Shown here: positions 53,796-62,659 of the stretch, one piece after another
How the letters are laid out: every line of letters starts with the position of its first letter
Numbering within the stretch: the stretch's first letter is position 1
Source of the DNA: Maribacter vaceletii
Lineage (GTDB): Bacteria; Bacteroidota; Bacteroidia; Flavobacteriales; Flavobacteriaceae
Direction: 5' to 3'
Assembly (NCBI RefSeq): GCF_003634105.1
Contig: NZ_RBIQ01000012.1
Location: forward strand, 62,001 to 126,000
DNA length: 64,000 bases
The notes under the pieces: generated by a model
Seen by the model: the letters and a program-made list of their open reading frames with translations, nothing else
Database searches by the model: none
What the model was told of the DNA's origin: nothing
Position numbers and translations under genes: made by a program

Positions 53796-54224
53796 ATGAA
53801 AAATTTAGTATTACTTCTTTTAGTATTTGTAGTATCGTGTAAAGGACAGAAAAATTTGATAACCTCTAACGGTTCTATTGTTTTATTATTAGAAGATAAT
53901 TATAGTGGATTAACTAAAGAAGAAAACTTTATTATTAAAGATCAAAAAAGTTTAAAAAGTTTTTTTTCAAAAATTAATAAGACCAGAAAGCCAGGAATTC
54001 CTGTTCCGACTATAGATTTTAAAAAAGAAACTTTGGTTGTTCTTTGTTCAGGAGAACATCCGAATACTTTAATTTCTGCTTTAAAATTAATTTTAGAAAC
54101 AGATGAAGAGATACAATTAAAAACAATTTACAATAAAGAAAAAACTAAGGACAAAGCTATTGTTAGTCCGTTTAAAATATATAAAATACCTGTTTCTGAT
54201 AAAGAAATAACCTTTAAACAATAG
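53796..54224 (+). CDS. Small lipoprotein, PrcB-like
   Basis: A 142-residue predicted lipoprotein. The signal peptide LVLLLLVFVVSC ends with the lipid-attached cysteine near residue 15. The mature part contains EENFIIKDQKSLKSFFSKIN and PTIDFKKETLVVLCSGEHPN, an arrangement like the PrcB C-terminal (protease-complex) domain found in Bacteroidota lipoproteins. That likeness is weak. The open frame runs back 19 codons into bshA, but the ATG at KNLVLLL gives the proper signal peptide and lies seven bases after the bshA stop. Function unknown. Confidence 0.7.
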   Translation: MKNLVLLLLVFVVSCKGQKNLITSNGSIVLLLEDNYSGLTKEENFIIKDQKSLKSFFSKINKTRKPGIPVPTIDFKKETLVVLCSGEHPNTLISALKLILETDEEIQLKTIYNKEKTKDKAIVSPFKIYKIPVSDKEITFKQ

Positions 54225-54254
54225 TTGTTTATCTATTATTATTACCGTTTATCT

Positions 54255-54294
54255 TTCTAACGAATATCCTTGCTGTTAGAAGTTTATTTTTTAT
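54255..54294 (+). terminator. Possible terminator after the bshA operon
   Basis: TTCTAAC (54255-54261) pairs with GTTAGAA (54275-54281) across a 13-base loop, followed by GTTTATTTTTTAT. The stem is short and the loop long, so the call is moderate. It lies between the lipoprotein stop and ompA. Confidence 0.5.
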
Positions 54295-54347
54295 CTAACA
54301 TTCTGCTTTTCATAATTTTACGGACTATAAGTTCCAAAATCTTAATT

Positions 54348-55526
54348 ATGAAAAATAGTAAACACTATGTACTAATTGCTGCACTGCTTTTAAGTATACC
54401 AATTTTTGCACAAGAAGAATTAAAATTAACTAAAAAAGATAGCATTGTAAAAAGCTCATGGATGCTAGGATTAGGATACAATTTTGTAGATGATTCTGGA
54501 GATGTTACTGATGGTCTTTTTAATTTTGATGAAGAATGGAATAGTACTCCTTACCCTAATAGGTTAAGTTTAGGGCGTTATTTTAAAAGTGGGATAGGCT
54601 TAGCAGCAATTGCTACTTATAATACGTACAAAGAGGGTAAAATTATTGATGGAGTTGTTGCTACAGACGATATCGATTATTTAGGTTTTGATGCAAGAAT
54701 TACATATGATCTAAATAAGTTGATAGGAGAAACAGCATGGTTTGATCCTTATGTAGGTGGTGGTTTAGGATATACTGATGCTAATAATATTGGGCGAGGT
54801 ACTTATAATGCTGTTGTAGGTTTTAGAACTTGGTTTTCCGATAGGGTAGGGCTAGACTTTAGTTCTTCGGGTAAATGGGCAATAGGAAATAACGGTGCAA
54901 CAAATCATTTACAACACGCTGTAGGCGTGGTATATCAATTTGGTATTGAGAAAGGGTTATCTAAAAAAGGAGAAGAAAAATTAGCGCTTATTCAGGCTCA
55001 AGAAAAAGAAAAACAACGTGTAATGGATTCTATTGCAAATGCTAATAGAATTAAAGAAAAAATGTTACTGGCAGAAAAATTAGCGAAAGAAAAAGAAACA
55101 GCAAGATTAGCAGCCATAGAAAAAGAAAAGGTTGATGCTTATAATAAACGTAAAAAAGAATTGGAAAGTAAGATTAATGACTTAGGATATGTATATTTTA
55201 ATTTGAATTCCTCTTATCTAACAAAAAGCTCTAAAACAGTTTTAAATAATTTAGTAGTAATATTAGATGAATTTCCAAGTTTAACCCTTAGAGTAACATC
55301 GCATACAGATTCTAGAGGAACTTCTACATATAATAAATGGTTATCTGAAAGGCGAGTTACAAGCACTAAAGATTATTTAGTTAAAAAAGGAGTCTCTGAG
55401 GATAGATTAGAGATACAAGCTTATGGTGAAGAAAAGTTATTAAATGATTGTTCAGACGGAGTTTATTGTCCAGAAGATAAACATAAAGTGAATAGAAGGT
55501 CTGAGTTTATTGTTTTGGATTTTTAA
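54348..55526 (+). CDS. OmpA family outer-membrane protein
   Basis: A 392-residue protein. A signal peptide (AALLLSIPIFAQ) precedes an N-terminal eight-strand-type barrel region (about 35-205, including SWMLGLGYNFVDDSG and YVGGGLGYTDANN). A Lys/Glu/Ala-rich helical linker spans about 210-285. The C-terminal OmpA peptidoglycan-binding domain has VTSHTDSRGTSTYNKWLSER and HKVNRRSEFIVL. It anchors the outer membrane to the wall. The frame is open 26 codons upstream, but the ATG at KNSKHYV gives the signal peptide. A pair of cysteines (CSDGVYC) lies in the usual insertion before the final motif. No gene follows on this strand for more than 7 kb. Confidence 0.92.
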   Translation: MKNSKHYVLIAALLLSIPIFAQEELKLTKKDSIVKSSWMLGLGYNFVDDSGDVTDGLFNFDEEWNSTPYPNRLSLGRYFKSGIGLAAIATYNTYKEGKIIDGVVATDDIDYLGFDARITYDLNKLIGETAWFDPYVGGGLGYTDANNIGRGTYNAVVGFRTWFSDRVGLDFSSSGKWAIGNNGATNHLQHAVGVVYQFGIEKGLSKKGEEKLALIQAQEKEKQRVMDSIANANRIKEKMLLAEKLAKEKETARLAAIEKEKVDAYNKRKKELESKINDLGYVYFNLNSSYLTKSSKTVLNNLVVILDEFPSLTLRVTSHTDSRGTSTYNKWLSERRVTSTKDYLVKKGVSEDRLEIQAYGEEKLLNDCSDGVYCPEDKHKVNRRSEFIVLDF

Positions 55527-56098
55527 AATTGTTGTTAGTTAAATATTATTCTACTTGCCATTTTTTATCCTTTCAAGGATTAGAATAATAATTATAAGTG
55601 TTTTGTATATTGATTTGCATACCACAATATTTAATTTCTTAGAAGCGCTAAATTGCCAATTTAGTACTGTGTCATCAAATTGAAATAGATAGTGCATTTT
55701 GAGTTGTGGTTTTTCGTAGCATTAAGAATATTACTCTCGCTAGGTTTAAGATCTCATTGGAGATTGTTCTGAGACTATATGTTACTTATACGAATGATGT
55801 ATAGGTTTTGTTAATAAAATTGATTAGCAAATGTGGTATGGTACAAAGAAGAATGTTTTCTAGTTAACTACATGTGAAATTGAATTGGAAAGTGCTATTG
55901 GATTAGTCTTAGTTTTTTATAACGTAAACCAAACTATTTTAGAGAATTATGGCTTAAGAAATAACCATGTGATACTATTTTTGATAATATAAATAATCAG
56001 TTTGTATAAAAAAAAAGAATTGAATCTTGGAAACTAGAGTTCTTTGTAACTAAAAATAATAGTGAGATATTAATTTAAGAAAATTCTATGGTGTATAT
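55527..56098. other. Gene-free stretch between ompA and the polysaccharide locus
   Basis: I find no convincing reading frame on either strand. Small inverted repeats are present: ATCCTT/AAGGAT (55567-55580), CTAAATTG/CAATTTAG (55648-55664, one-base centre) and ATCTC/GAGAT (55751-55764). The stretch ends at a strong plus-strand terminator. It may be a long 3' leader of ompA, an unannotated RNA, or a decayed element. I cannot decide between these by reading. Confidence 0.5.
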
Positions 56099-56122
56099 AG
56101 AGCGATTTATCGCTCTTTTTTA
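56099..56122 (+). terminator. Strong plus-strand terminator
   Basis: AGAGCG (56099-56104) pairs with CGCTCT (56111-56116) around ATTTAT, followed directly by a T-rich tail. There is no T run in the opposite direction. It lies 573 bases after the ompA stop with no known gene in between, so the transcript it ends is unclear. Confidence 0.8.
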
Positions 56123-56139
56123 TTTAGAATATATCCAAT

Positions 56140-56730
56140 TTATTTTAAAATTTTAGTAAAAGTATTTATTATAACTTGTAAATCCGAAAAAAAACTTCTA
56201 TTGCTTATATAATCTAAATTTAAGTTTAATTTTTCCGGCATTAACTGTTCAATGTAATATTGATTTGGGTTTGTTTGGTTCTTAAGAACTTCATTTTCAT
56301 TACTATATTTAATCGATGCTACATCTGTTATTCCTGGCTTTACTCTAAAAACCTTCATTTGTTCTTCTGTATATAAATCAACATACTTACGAACTTCAGG
56401 TCTAGGACCAACAAGACTCATGTCTCCTTTTAAAACATTTATAAGTTGTGGTAATTCATCAAGTTTATATTTTCTAAGAAATTTTCCGGAATTTGTGATT
56501 CTAACATCATCATTACCTACAGTAATAAGCCCTTTTTTGTCGGAGCCTACAGCCATAGTTCTGAATTTATATAACAAAAAATCTTGATTATTGATACCAA
56601 CTCTAGTTTGCTTATAAAAAACATCTCCTATAGAATCATATTTGACCCAAATAAAGATTATAATAAATAAAGGAAATAATAAGATAATTCCAATTAAGGA
56701 GGAAAAAAAATCAAATATTCTTTTAACCAT
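56140..56730 (-). CDS. Undecaprenyl-phosphate sugar phosphotransferase (PglC/WcaJ type)
   Basis: A 196-residue monotopic membrane enzyme that transfers a sugar phosphate from a UDP-sugar to undecaprenyl phosphate, starting a glycan repeat. It shows KRIFDFFSSLIGIILLFPLF (re-entrant membrane helix, residues 3-22), FYKQTRVGINNQDFLLYKFRTM, the catalytic Asp-Glu pair in YKLDELPQLINVLKGDMSLV, and GPRPEV. The short length matches PglC-like enzymes that lack the large N-terminal WcaJ membrane part. It is the last gene of the minus-strand polysaccharide arm, four bases after the aminotransferase. The donor sugar is likely an amino sugar made by that neighbour. Confidence 0.93.
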   Translation of the reverse strand: MVKRIFDFFSSLIGIILLFPLFIIIFIWVKYDSIGDVFYKQTRVGINNQDFLLYKFRTMAVGSDKKGLITVGNDDVRITNSGKFLRKYKLDELPQLINVLKGDMSLVGPRPEVRKYVDLYTEEQMKVFRVKPGITDVASIKYSNENEVLKNQTNPNQYYIEQLMPEKLNLNLDYISNRSFFSDLQVIINTFTKILK

Positions 56731-56734
56731 TTAT

Positions 56735-57964
56735 CTAGTGCGTTTTAACAATAGGGTTGGGAATTACTTTTTTGTAACTATTTAGTACAACATGTATTAT
56801 TTTATCTACTTGGTTATCATTAAGTTGAGGGTATATGGGTAAGCTTATTTCTGAGGCATAATTTTTATATGCTAGAGGGTAATCTTTAATGTCATATTTT
56901 AGTTCTTTAAAAAAAGTAAGCATGGGTAAGGGTATAAAATGTACGTTTACAGAAATTCCTAATTTAGATATTTCATCTATAATTAAATCTCTTTGGTCTT
57001 CAGTTATAGAACTAATTCGTAAAGGAAATAAATGACATGAAGATTCTCGGTCCTCATCCTTTATAGAGGGTAATATAGTCCAATCAAGTTTTTTGAAAGC
57101 GTCCAAATATTTGGTGAAAATAAGTTTTCTTCTCTCTAATAATTTAGGATATTCTCTAATCTGAGCTAATCCTATAGCAGCATTAATATCTGCCATATTT
57201 ATTTTCATACCAAGACCTGTAATGTCATATCTCCAATTTCCGCCTTTAGACTTTGTAAAAGCATCTTTTGTTTGGCAGTTTAATGTCATCCTTCTTAACT
57301 CAGAATATAAATCGTCATTAGAAAAAGGTGTAGGCATATTTAATACAATAGCTCCTCCTTCAGCAGTAGTAATATTTTTTACAGCATGTAGTGAGAAAAT
57401 AGTAATATCTGCAGAGTGCCCAATACTTTTGTTTTTGTATGTAGCACCTAAAGAATGAGCTGCATCCGAAAGAATTAGAATTCTATTTATTTTTTTTTGT
57501 ATTTTAGATGTAGGATTAAATAACTGCTTAACACTTTTGTCCTTAGCTATCTTATTAAGTTGATTGTAATTGCATGGGTATCCAGCAAAATCAACAGGTA
57601 TTATTGCTTTTGTACGTTTAGTAATTGCTTCTTTTACTTTTTTAGGGTCCATATTAAAATCATCATTAACATCAACCATAACAGGTTTGCCTCCAGCATG
57701 TAAAACAGCAAGGGCAGTTGCACTATAAGTGTAAGCAGGAATTATTACTTCATCACCTTCTTTTAATCCTAACCAACGAAGAATCATAATAGCGCCAGAA
57801 GTCCAAGAATTAACACAGAGTACGTTTTGTATGTCAATGTGTTTTGCTATTTCTTGTTCGAGTAATTTTACTTTAGGACCAGTCGTAATCCATCCTGATT
57901 GAAGTGATTCTACTACTTCATCGATAACGTTTTGGTTTATATAAGGAGGAGAAAATGGAATCAT
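56735..57964 (-). CDS. DegT/DnrJ/EryC1 sugar aminotransferase
   Basis: A 409-residue PLP enzyme that transaminates a nucleotide-linked keto-sugar. Key features are SGWITTGPKVKLLEQ, NSWTSGAIMILRWLGL, PAYTYSATALAVLHAGG, the cofactor-binding SDAAHSLGA (Asp167, His170) and the Schiff-base lysine Lys196 in FSLHAVKNITTAEGG. The product is probably an amino sugar used by the initiating transferase next door, as in bacillosamine-like pathways. The matching dehydratase and acetyltransferase are not in the window. A 236-base gap lies upstream, with a possible -7 box TATATTTG at 58079-58072, so it may have a separate promoter. Confidence 0.93.
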   Translation of the reverse strand: MIPFSPPYINQNVIDEVVESLQSGWITTGPKVKLLEQEIAKHIDIQNVLCVNSWTSGAIMILRWLGLKEGDEVIIPAYTYSATALAVLHAGGKPVMVDVNDDFNMDPKKVKEAITKRTKAIIPVDFAGYPCNYNQLNKIAKDKSVKQLFNPTSKIQKKINRILILSDAAHSLGATYKNKSIGHSADITIFSLHAVKNITTAEGGAIVLNMPTPFSNDDLYSELRRMTLNCQTKDAFTKSKGGNWRYDITGLGMKINMADINAAIGLAQIREYPKLLERRKLIFTKYLDAFKKLDWTILPSIKDEDRESSCHLFPLRISSITEDQRDLIIDEISKLGISVNVHFIPLPMLTFFKELKYDIKDYPLAYKNYASEISLPIYPQLNDNQVDKIIHVVLNSYKKVIPNPIVKTH

Positions 57965-58200
57965 GATTACTAAAAATATAGTTTAATGGTTAAAAGTTTT
58001 TTTAACAAAATGTATAAGTATAACTGCAGAATTGTAATTAAATTGTTGTTTTGTAGTTTTAGAAATAATAACAAATATAAGAGGTGTCTATAATTAATTG
58101 ATATGGTTTTTCATAAAATAGTTAAAATACATTCAAATATCGTTAAGTATAGCAAATATTATAGATGTTTAATAAAACTAGTTGCTTGTTTTTATTCTAG

Positions 58201-58965
58201 TTAAGTTCTTTTTTTTAATGCATTAAAAATGTAATATGAAAAATTATATGCTGATTTTAATAAACCTAGTTTTTCTAAGTTGTAATATAAATACCAGACA
58301 CGTTTAGCTGCTTTAAATTTATTAGCAGAGATAGAACTTTTTCGAACTCTGTAACTTGCTAATATTTCATCTATTCCAAAAGCTGTATGCCCTTTTTTTA
58401 GGAGGGTAATCCATAGGTAAGTGTCTTGCCTTGTTCTAATATTAACGAACCTAAAATCTTTGGAAACAATATTTGTATCTATCATAGCAGTAGACATTCC
58501 TATTATTGTGTTTTTTAAGTAGCCATTATAGTCAATTGATGGTACGGATCGGATTGTTTTATTAAGAGAAACACTTTTTTCATTGATTAAAGAATACGAA
58601 GTAAATGAAATTGGAATATTATTATCTATCATAAAATTCACTTGCTTCTCTAACTTTGATTTACTCCAAATATCATCGCTATCTATGAAAGCAATAAAGC
58701 GTCCTTGTGCATTATCTAGACCTTTATTTCGAGTAATTGCAGCACCACTATTTTTTTCATTCCGAAGATATTTAATTCTAGAGTCTTTATTAGCAAATTC
58801 ATGCAAAATATCTATTGTTTTATCAATAGAAGCATCATCTATTATAATAAGTTCCCAGTTTGGGTAGGTTTGACAAATTATTGAATTAATGGTTTCAGCG
58901 ATGAACTCCTCTGAATTATAAGAGGGTGTTATTATGGATACCAATGGTTGTGTTTTGTTAATCAC
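58201..58965 (-). CDS. Family 2 glycosyltransferase
   Basis: A 254-residue GT-A fold enzyme, cytoplasmic or membrane-associated. The nucleotide-sugar site reads VSIITPSYNSEEFIAETINS, with WELIIIDDASIDKT and LRNEKNSGAAITRNKGLDNA. The metal-binding motif is FIDSDDIW, and RTRQDTYLWITLLKKG carries the probable catalytic region. It resembles enzymes of the WaaE/KdtX and capsule type that add a sugar to a growing repeat unit. Donor and acceptor cannot be inferred. It is followed by an unusually long gap (235 bases) and preceded by 85 bases after the formyltransferase-like gene. Confidence 0.92.
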   Translation of the reverse strand: MINKTQPLVSIITPSYNSEEFIAETINSIICQTYPNWELIIIDDASIDKTIDILHEFANKDSRIKYLRNEKNSGAAITRNKGLDNAQGRFIAFIDSDDIWSKSKLEKQVNFMIDNNIPISFTSYSLINEKSVSLNKTIRSVPSIDYNGYLKNTIIGMSTAMIDTNIVSKDFRFVNIRTRQDTYLWITLLKKGHTAFGIDEILASYRVRKSSISANKFKAAKRVWYLYYNLEKLGLLKSAYNFSYYIFNALKKRT

Positions 58966-59050
58966 TAAATTTTATATATTGTTTGGTTATTATTTAACGC
59001 TTTTATTATTTTGATATTATCAAAATAGTTTATTATTTAAAATATTAAAG

Positions 59051-60682
59051 TTATTTTCTTCTTTTTATAACAGCATCTATTACAGTTAATTTATTTAAAT
59101 GATTTATAGTATGTGTAGAAATTAAATCTTTAGCCCAATTTGGATGAATTGATTGAACTTCCTTTTCTTCATAATTTTCTTTAGTTAATGAAATAATTTC
59201 CATAATCCTCATACCATAACCATAATGTATAGAGCAGTCCTGGGCTGGTCTGTAAATTCTATTATTATGTATAAAAATATTTCCCGCAGGTCTTGCTTTT
59301 TTTATATCTGAAACAATAGGATTTTGAATATGAGGATACCAATTTTCAGTAAATAAATCATTGGAATAGAAAAGAGATAATTCCTCTTGTGTTGATGCCC
59401 CTTTTTGCTCTTGAAGTATCGTAAATAACCAAAATAAACCATTGTATTTAAATACGGTAGTATCCTTAGCATTGATGTTATTCATAAGGTTTTTTAAATA
59501 CTCCCACTTATAAGGGTAATCTACGCATTTATAGATATCAATAGTTCTGTTCATTCCTGATTCTGGAATCATGTAAAGAGTATCTTTTTCTTCAATTAAG
59601 AAAGGGTAAGATAGATGGTATTTTTCATCAATGATTATTTGGGGATTTGTATGTTCACCTTTCTCATTTATTTCTATTACTGAAATTTTGCCTATATTTT
59701 CTTTGATTGACATATCTTCAAAAAAAATATAATAAATTTCATTTTTAAAATGAATAAAAGGGTCGCCCCAAATGCGTCCTTTAGGAGGGAGTAACCTTTT
59801 AAACTGGTAGAAAGATTTTGATATAGAATTATTATTTCTAAAGTTATACAATAGAATCCATTGTTCAAAAAAGAAAATGGAATTGATTTTTTTCTTAATG
59901 AATTTAAAATAAAGCATAGAAATGCCTTTTATCATTTGAAAATTAGAAGGGGGATTTTTTTTGTTATTATAATAAAAATTGGGAATTAAATTCTTTTTTT
60001 GAATGTCTTTTTTAAATTCAATTTCACCTAGATTATACAGTTTTTTCAACACCCTAGGAGCGATGCTTATTGCATTTAAAAAATAATTATTTTTACTTCT
60101 ATTTATACTTAATTCATTAGTAGTTGAATAGGATTGGTATAATATTAAGTTGTCCTCTTGGTTTTCCATAATTTTAAGAAAACTTGTTCCCGTTTCTTTC
60201 CAATTTTCTATAACCTCCCATACACCAGAGGGTCCTCCTCTATGAACATTATAATCACCATGATGGTAGCTCCATAGACCATTTTTAGGAACATTCAGAA
60301 TATCTCCTCCCACTTTAGAGTCACTTAAGCTTAGTATTACATCAATGTTTTGTTGTTTAATTTTAGTAATGTCATCTGAATTAAAATATGTTTTTAAATT
60401 TATAAATTCACATTCTAGTGAAAGAATATTATCTCCAATTATATTTTTTAATGATTGAATAGTAAATGCTACTATATTTTTTTTAAAAAGTACATTCTCT
60501 ATTTTGCAGAATAGATTATAAAGGCTAAAAGAATTTAATGATGTGTTTGTTTTGTTATTTATTTTTATAGACAAAACAACTTTAGAATGGTTTGAATTTA
60601 TTATATCTTCTACAACTTTATATTTCCAATATGGAACATTAAAATCATCTATTAATAGAGCAACTCTAAGTTTATTGTTCAT
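59051..60682 (-). CDS. Formyltransferase-like / GINT1-type beta-propeller fusion
   Basis: A 543-residue soluble protein in two parts. Residues 1-225 follow the formyltransferase fold: LRVALLIDDFNVPYWKYKVV at the start, then LWSYHHGDYNVHRGGPSGVW (136-155), where the usual Asn-x-His catalytic pair appears as Ser-x-His. Residues 295-540 form a propeller starting RIWGDPFIHFKNEIYYIFFE, with repeated strands such as LSYPFLIEEKDTLYMIPESG and ARPAGNIFIHNNRIYRPAQD. I recognise the latter as like the domain of plant GINT1 (glucosamine inositolphosphorylceramide transferase) and GH43-like proteins. It may modify an amino sugar or the glycan, but activity is unproven. It starts four bases after the DMFase-like gene. 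Confidence 0.75.
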   Translation of the reverse strand: MNNKLRVALLIDDFNVPYWKYKVVEDIINSNHSKVVLSIKINNKTNTSLNSFSLYNLFCKIENVLFKKNIVAFTIQSLKNIIGDNILSLECEFINLKTYFNSDDITKIKQQNIDVILSLSDSKVGGDILNVPKNGLWSYHHGDYNVHRGGPSGVWEVIENWKETGTSFLKIMENQEDNLILYQSYSTTNELSINRSKNNYFLNAISIAPRVLKKLYNLGEIEFKKDIQKKNLIPNFYYNNKKNPPSNFQMIKGISMLYFKFIKKKINSIFFFEQWILLYNFRNNNSISKSFYQFKRLLPPKGRIWGDPFIHFKNEIYYIFFEDMSIKENIGKISVIEINEKGEHTNPQIIIDEKYHLSYPFLIEEKDTLYMIPESGMNRTIDIYKCVDYPYKWEYLKNLMNNINAKDTTVFKYNGLFWLFTILQEQKGASTQEELSLFYSNDLFTENWYPHIQNPIVSDIKKARPAGNIFIHNNRIYRPAQDCSIHYGYGMRIMEIISLTKENYEEKEVQSIHPNWAKDLISTHTINHLNKLTVIDAVIKRRK

Positions 60683-60686
60683 TTGT

Positions 60687-62381
60687 CTATTTTGAATTTA
60701 AAATATCTTTTGCTCCAAAGTGACGCAAAACATTAGATGTAATTATTTGTGTTTCTTTAGAGATGTATTGACTTCTTAATTTTGGAGCATTAAAATTATC
60801 TAGCCCCCATGACCATTGCATACTTCCTGTAGCAAAAACTTCACCACCATTTATAGATTTGTAATAGGTCATGTTTGAAATAAATACATCAGAAATTTTG
60901 ATTTTAATAAACCAAAAAAGAAGTACAGCAAAAGTTATAATTCCAACAATATAAGATATTGGAAGATTTAATTGAGTATCAAGATAATTTAATAAAACAA
61001 TTCCTGACACCATTAAACTTATAATTATATAATTATTAAGACTTGATTTTAATCTTAGTTTAGATATTATTTTACCACAAATAATGTTGTGCATTTTTTG
61101 AAGCATATATTTAATAACAAACCAGTTGTTACTTTTTTCTACACGTTGACACTTACTTGTCGCAAGAATTTCTATATTACTCGGTGAGTCCTTAGAAATA
61201 CCATCTATTTCATAACCTAAAAGGCCTTTAAGCTTACTTCCTTTTTTTAAATTAGTACCCTTGAAAATCCAATGATTAGGCTTCGTAATTGTAATGTCTC
61301 CTTTTACAGGGTCTAAGTAATATTCAATACCAATTAAACTAGCTTGGGATTTTTGTGAAGGTAAATCACTAAAGTTAATAGTTTCATTATCACCTTTCAT
61401 AGGGTCTAAATCTGTTTCTTTATAACAAATAATGGTACTATTTTCTATGTTTGTATATTTGCTTTTTTCAAAACGTATTTGCCAGTACATAGTATTAGAT
61501 GAGAAAAAAGTAAGATTAACTCCACAATCTCTACAACTGGTGATATTTTTCCTCATTGCTTTACTCCAATACTCATCATGTCCAACAGACATAAATATCG
61601 GTGTTTTTATTAGTAATTTTGGAGAATTGTGTGTGTCAATATTGGTAATATAACTAACGTCATACCCATTTCTTTCCAACCACCGTAGCATATTATAATC
61701 CCAACCAGCACTACTAATCGGGTAGCCATGAGTAGTAACTGGTCTGGTATTTGTAAAAAAATCACCAGCACCCATACCGTATGCGGCATCTGGGTTATTG
61801 CTGCGTACGTAAGGTCTATTAAAGGAGGCTTTAATTGCTTTTTTTCCAGAAATTGTACCCCAGTTTTTTGCAGATCCACTGCCATGAGTGTATAAGCATT
61901 TTCCTCCCCAATAATTATATGCCTGATAAGTTGTTACTGGTAATTGAAACAAAATATCGGAATTTCTTTTGTCGTTTCTTAACACAAAGATTACATAACT
62001 TTGCTTCTTAGTTTTTAATTCTTCTAGTTTACCTATATAGACCCCACTTACCCAATTTTCTAACGTATTAATAGTATATGGGTTAATCCAATTACATTCA
62101 ATAAAACCAGTATCTTTTTCGGGTAAAGGGATTTTCTGAGAGGTGCCTTTTATTAAAATTGAATCTAATATTAATCGAGCTCCGTTACTAGAATACCAAC
62201 CCATTCTATAAAGAGAAAAACTAAATTCATTAGCTTTTGTATTAACAAACAAATCAATGCTTTCTCCAGAATCTATACTTGTAGATGATAGGTAGCCTTC
62301 AATTTCTCTATTTATAGCAGGGTTTTGTAATTCCCATTCTTTAGTTCCTTGTTTTTGGTTTTCTAATGATATTGGGTTCAT
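60687..62381 (-). CDS. DMFase-like protein with inserted membrane hairpin
   Basis: A 564-residue protein related to the large subunit of N,N-dimethylformamidase. Matching parts are IEGYLSSTSIDSGESIDLFV and YRMGWYSSNGARLIL (beta domain), VTTYQAYNYWGGKCLY, GWDYNMLRWLERNGYDVSYI, MSVGHDEYWSKAMR (His268, Glu270, likely metal site) and the closing VFATGSMQWSWGLDNF (515-530). Between residues about 412 and 500 an extra segment carries two hydrophobic helices (451-466 and 475-492). This splits the conserved domain just before its last block. No signal peptide is visible. Homologues of this family occur in polysaccharide loci, where the reaction is unknown. Deformylation or amide cleavage on a sugar would suit the formyltransferase-like neighbour. 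Confidence 0.75.
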   Translation of the reverse strand: MNPISLENQKQGTKEWELQNPAINREIEGYLSSTSIDSGESIDLFVNTKANEFSFSLYRMGWYSSNGARLILDSILIKGTSQKIPLPEKDTGFIECNWINPYTINTLENWVSGVYIGKLEELKTKKQSYVIFVLRNDKRNSDILFQLPVTTYQAYNYWGGKCLYTHGSGSAKNWGTISGKKAIKASFNRPYVRSNNPDAAYGMGAGDFFTNTRPVTTHGYPISSAGWDYNMLRWLERNGYDVSYITNIDTHNSPKLLIKTPIFMSVGHDEYWSKAMRKNITSCRDCGVNLTFFSSNTMYWQIRFEKSKYTNIENSTIICYKETDLDPMKGDNETINFSDLPSQKSQASLIGIEYYLDPVKGDITITKPNHWIFKGTNLKKGSKLKGLLGYEIDGISKDSPSNIEILATSKCQRVEKSNNWFVIKYMLQKMHNIICGKIISKLRLKSSLNNYIIISLMVSGIVLLNYLDTQLNLPISYIVGIITFAVLLFWFIKIKISDVFISNMTYYKSINGGEVFATGSMQWSWGLDNFNAPKLRSQYISKETQIITSNVLRHFGAKDILNSK

Positions 62382-62659
62382 ATAGTTTTTGCTTACTAAA
62401 GAAGTCTTCAGTTTTTTTAGTTTTAAAAGTCTTACGACATTACAAATGTATTACTATTAACACAATTACACATATTATATTATATGTAAGTCTTTGAAAA
62501 TATGTTCCAATAGAATTAACTTAAGTTTATTATTAAAATTTTATTTTTCATGCAGAATTGATAATTCCATTTATACTATTATAACCCTATTTTAGTTATA
62601 CATTTGTATTATACTTATTTTTTAAATTAATTAGTACATGAATTTTAGTTAAGTATAAA
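62382..62659. other. AT-rich spacer, left part, with probable promoter of the minus-strand arm
   Basis: The stretch before the decayed acetyltransferase fragment has no gene I can support. It contains the likely promoter of the polysaccharide arm at 62443-62450. Confidence 0.4.
62443..62450 (-). promoter_or_regulatory. Possible -7 box of the polysaccharide operon
   Basis: On the minus strand TACATTTG fits TAnnTTTG, 61 bases ahead of the DMFase-like ATG. The nearest upstream TTG is 12 bases away, shorter than usual, so the match is partial. Confidence 0.35.

Noticed and set aside
55527-56139. Possible insertion-sequence remnant after ompA
   Set aside because: No transposase-like residues could be read in any frame and no terminal inverted repeats with target duplication were found.
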